DNA of 6,871 nucleotides from Solirubrobacterales bacterium (GTDB taxonomy: Bacteria > Actinomycetota > Thermoleophilia > Solirubrobacterales > Solirubrobacteraceae): contig JACCYI010000278.1 of the NCBI GenBank assembly GCA_013696535.1, positions 1-6,871 of the forward strand, read 5' to 3'. Below the pieces are notes generated by a model. That model was not told the origin of the DNA. It was given only the letters and a program-made list of their open reading frames with translations, and made no database searches. This document shows, one piece after another, positions 5,107-6,871 of the stretch (its first letter is position 1; every line of letters begins with the position of its first letter). Both the position numbers and the translations under genes were made by a program.

Positions 5107-6564
5107 CTATGACACCTGGCAGAGGGCGGCGGCCCAGGAATCCGCCTGTTGACGAAGGGCGGCGAGCCGGGCCGGGTCCATCCGCCCGAGCGTGTTCAGC
5201 GGCAGTCGCATGCGGCGGTTCGAGGAGAAGTCCTCCGCGTGGCGCGCCATGAAGTCCCAGTAGAGGGCGGTGACCGGGCAGGAGCGGGGCTCGTAGCGGC
5301 AGTCGCGGCAGTAGGTCGACATCTTGTCGATGTAGTTGCCGCCGCCCGCGTAGGGCTTGGTCATCATCGCGCCGCCGTCGGCGAACGTGGCCATCCCGGC
5401 GGCGTTGGGCGCCATGACCCACTCCGCGCCGTCGATGAAGGAGGCCTGAAACCACTCGACGGCCTCCCACGGGCGCACGCCCAGCAGCAGCATCAGGTTG
5501 CCGAGGACCATCAGGCGCTGGATGTGGTGGGCGTACGCGGTCTCGGAGACGTCTCGCAGGGTGGAGCGAAGGCACTCGGCGTCGGTCTCGCCGGTCCAGA
5601 AGGCCTCGGGCAACGGGCGCTGCGCTCCCAGGGCGTTGTCGGAGCGCCAGTCCTCCCCCCGCAGCCAGTACATGCCCCAGATGTACTCGCGCCAGCCGAT
5701 GATCTGGCGGATGAAGCCCTCGGCGGACTGCAGCGGAACGCCTCCGGCGCGGTAGGCGTCTTGCACCGCGATGCAGGCGTCCAGCGGATCCAGCAGCCAG
5801 AGGTTCAACGAAGAGGAGAGGCGGGCGTGATAGAGCCAGCGCTCGCCGGACACCATCGCGTCCTGCCATGGCCCGAAGCCGGCGAGCCGGTTGGCGACGA
5901 AGTCGTCCAGTGCGATCCTGGCCTCCGCGCCGGTGGCGGGCCACAGACGCGGGCCGTCTTGCCCCGCCTCGACCAGGCCCATGGCGTCAAGGTCACGTCG
6001 TACCTCGGCGTCGATCTCGTCCTCCTCGGGAAGCCACGGGACCGGCGCGGTGAGCCCGTCGCGAGCCGGCGTGCGGTTCTCCTTGTCGAGGTTCCAGCGC
6101 CCGCCTTCGGGCTTGCCCCGTTCGTCGAGCAGCAGGCCGAAGCGGCGGCGCTGCTCCCGGTAGAAGTCCTCCATCACGAGCTTGCGGCGGCCGTCGGCCC
6201 AGGCCGCGAAGTCCTCTGGAGCGGTGAGGAACTGGCGGGAAGGCACGAAGGACACGCCACGGTGCTCGAGCGGTTTGCGGGCGTGCAACGAGTTCGGCTC
6301 GGCGCACACCACATCGTCGAAGTCACCCAGGACGTCCGCCATGCTTCCGACGTCGCGGCGCTCGACGACCTCCAATTCCCCGCGATCGAGCAGCTCGGCG
6401 GCGAAGTGGCGCATTGAGCTCAGGACGAGGTGGCGGCGCTGGCGGTGGTAGCGGAGACGATCGAGCGCCACCCGCGACTCGATCATCAGCACCCGGTCCG
6501 CGCCTTCGAGCGCGGGATTGGAGTGCGATAGCTGGTCGCCGAGAATGAGCGCCGTGTGCCCCAT
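5107..6564 (-). CDS. Iron-sulfur bacterial cryptochrome/photolyase (FeS-BCP, (6-4) photolyase type)
   Basis: The 485-residue protein is full length for the FeS-BCP family (A. tumefaciens PhrB type). It has an N-terminal Rossmann antenna domain starting LILGDQLSHSNPAL (6-19) and an all-helical FAD domain. Four cysteines are placed to hold a [4Fe-4S] cluster: Cys331, Cys419, Cys422 and Cys429. Relative to PhrB as I recall it, positions align with an offset of 19: Trp323 and Trp371 match the electron-transfer pair, and His346-His347 match the active-site histidines. The expected activity is blue-light repair of (6-4) pyrimidine photoproducts, with FAD and probably a lumazine antenna. The loop between the third and fourth cysteines is six residues shorter than in PhrB. 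The ATG at 6564 follows the upstream photolyase stop by three bases, so the two are probably translated together. A purely sensory cryptochrome role cannot be excluded. Confidence 0.93.
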   Translation of the reverse strand: MGHTALILGDQLSHSNPALEGADRVLMIESRVALDRLRYHRQRRHLVLSSMRHFAAELLDRGELEVVERRDVGSMADVLGDFDDVVCAEPNSLHARKPLEHRGVSFVPSRQFLTAPEDFAAWADGRRKLVMEDFYREQRRRFGLLLDERGKPEGGRWNLDKENRTPARDGLTAPVPWLPEEDEIDAEVRRDLDAMGLVEAGQDGPRLWPATGAEARIALDDFVANRLAGFGPWQDAMVSGERWLYHARLSSSLNLWLLDPLDACIAVQDAYRAGGVPLQSAEGFIRQIIGWREYIWGMYWLRGEDWRSDNALGAQRPLPEAFWTGETDAECLRSTLRDVSETAYAHHIQRLMVLGNLMLLLGVRPWEAVEWFQASFIDGAEWVMAPNAAGMATFADGGAMMTKPYAGGGNYIDKMSTYCRDCRYEPRSCPVTALYWDFMARHAEDFSSNRRMRLPLNTLGRMDPARLAALRQQADSWAAALCQVS

Positions 6565-6567
6565 CGG

Positions 6568-6871
6568 TTACTGGCGCGGAACCGCGCGATAGCGCTCGAG
6601 AGCGACCTCACGCTCGCGCTTGTGGTCGACGATCGGGACGGGATAGTCCTCGCCGATCACGCAGCCGGCCATCTGCTGGTCGATCTCGGTCATCGTCCAC
6701 GGCTCTGCCAGCTTCGCGTCGGGCACGCCGGCCAGCTCGGGTACCCACCGGCGGACGTACTCGCCCTGGGGGTCAAAGCGCTCCTGCTGGCGAACCGGGT
6801 TGAACATGCGCTGGAACGCAGGGGCGGGATCGACCCCAACGGAGGCGACCCACTGCCAGTTGCCGTTGTTC
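6568..6871 (-). CDS. phr: DNA (CPD) photolyase, C-terminal part, cut by the window edge
   Basis: Only the last 100 residues are present; the 5' end lies beyond position 6871. The visible part starts NNGNWQWVASVGVDPAPAF and continues through FNPVRQQERFDP, GEYVRRWVPEL and GEDYPVPIVDHKRERE. This is the hallmark end of the FAD domain of class I CPD photolyases. The first visible Asn corresponds to E. coli Asn378, next to the flavin N5, and the first Trp (residue 5) to electron-transfer Trp382, so the key residues seen are intact. The enzyme would use blue light and FADH- to split cyclobutane pyrimidine dimers. The ATG at 6807 is internal and not the real start, because homology continues upstream of it to the edge. 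The TAA stop lies three bases before the FeS-type photolyase, making a two-photolyase unit. Confidence 0.93.
   Translation of the reverse strand, partial: NNGNWQWVASVGVDPAPAFQRMFNPVRQQERFDPQGEYVRRWVPELAGVPDAKLAEPWTMTEIDQQMAGCVIGEDYPVPIVDHKREREVALERYRAVPRQ

Noticed and set aside
5036..5944. 302-codon minus-strand frame overlapping the FeS-type photolyase and methyltransferase
   Set aside because: Arg-rich shadow of the photolyase in another frame on the same strand; the photolyase frame carries all conserved residues.
5149..6417. 422-codon open frame on the plus strand
   Set aside because: It is antisense to the FeS-type photolyase, which has clear homology along its whole length; the translation is low complexity and matches no family I know.
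1..6871. CRISPR arrays, tRNA or rRNA genes, insertion sequences, prophage or attachment sites
   Set aside because: No regularly spaced repeats, tRNA-like cloverleaf, transposase or integrase motifs, or terminal inverted repeats were seen; gene content and composition look like ordinary chromosome.

Overview
This is a compact, very GC-rich window, nearly all of it coding. Long shadow ORFs appear on the wrong strand and some starts are GTG. The gene content is an MeaB GTPase, an Rpf-type muralytic enzyme behind a c-di-AMP riboswitch, and homologues of the mycobacterial methylglucose-lipopolysaccharide (MGLP) genes. Together these suggest a high-GC actinomycetote, probably a deep lineage such as Thermoleophilia/Solirubrobacterales. 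That placement is inferred from gene style and remembered family resemblance, not from a search.

Layout, left to right. Positions 1-90 hold no recognisable gene, only an imperfect GC-rich hairpin and, at the very edge, a possible ribosome binding site for a minus-strand gene outside the window. A minus-strand meaB GTPase gene (91-1098) stands back to back, 25 bp apart, with a plus-strand pair: a left-handed beta-helix O-acyltransferase (1124-1804) and a small DUF3253 winged-helix protein (1801-2058), joined by an ATGA overlap. The pair converges with one base between stop codons on a minus-strand secreted or anchored Rpf-like transglycosylase (2060-2755). That gene has a long leader (about 2775-2919 on the minus strand) carrying the conserved elements of the ydaO/yuaA c-di-AMP riboswitch.

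Upstream of the riboswitch, also on the minus strand, is a tight four-gene run. In transcription order it is the 3' end of a CPD-type DNA photolyase (partial, 6568-6871), an iron-sulfur cryptochrome/photolyase of the bacterial (6-4) type (5107-6564), a SAM methyltransferase resembling Rv3030 of M. tuberculosis (4326-5093), and a GH57 branching-enzyme-like protein resembling Rv3031 (2968-4329). Gaps are 3 nt, 13 nt and a 4-nt overlap, so this reads as one operon.

Two themes meet here. One is light-dependent DNA repair: two photolyases, perhaps with DUF3253 as an associated factor. The other is synthesis of a modified intracellular alpha-glucan, through the methyltransferase, the GH57 enzyme and possibly the acyltransferase. 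The most noteworthy points are the c-di-AMP riboswitch in front of the Rpf-like enzyme and the Rv3030/Rv3031-like pair, which hints at a methylated or acylated glucan outside mycobacteria. Nothing seen amounts to a wholly new system. The combination of photolyase and glucan-modification genes in one transcription unit is the least explained feature.
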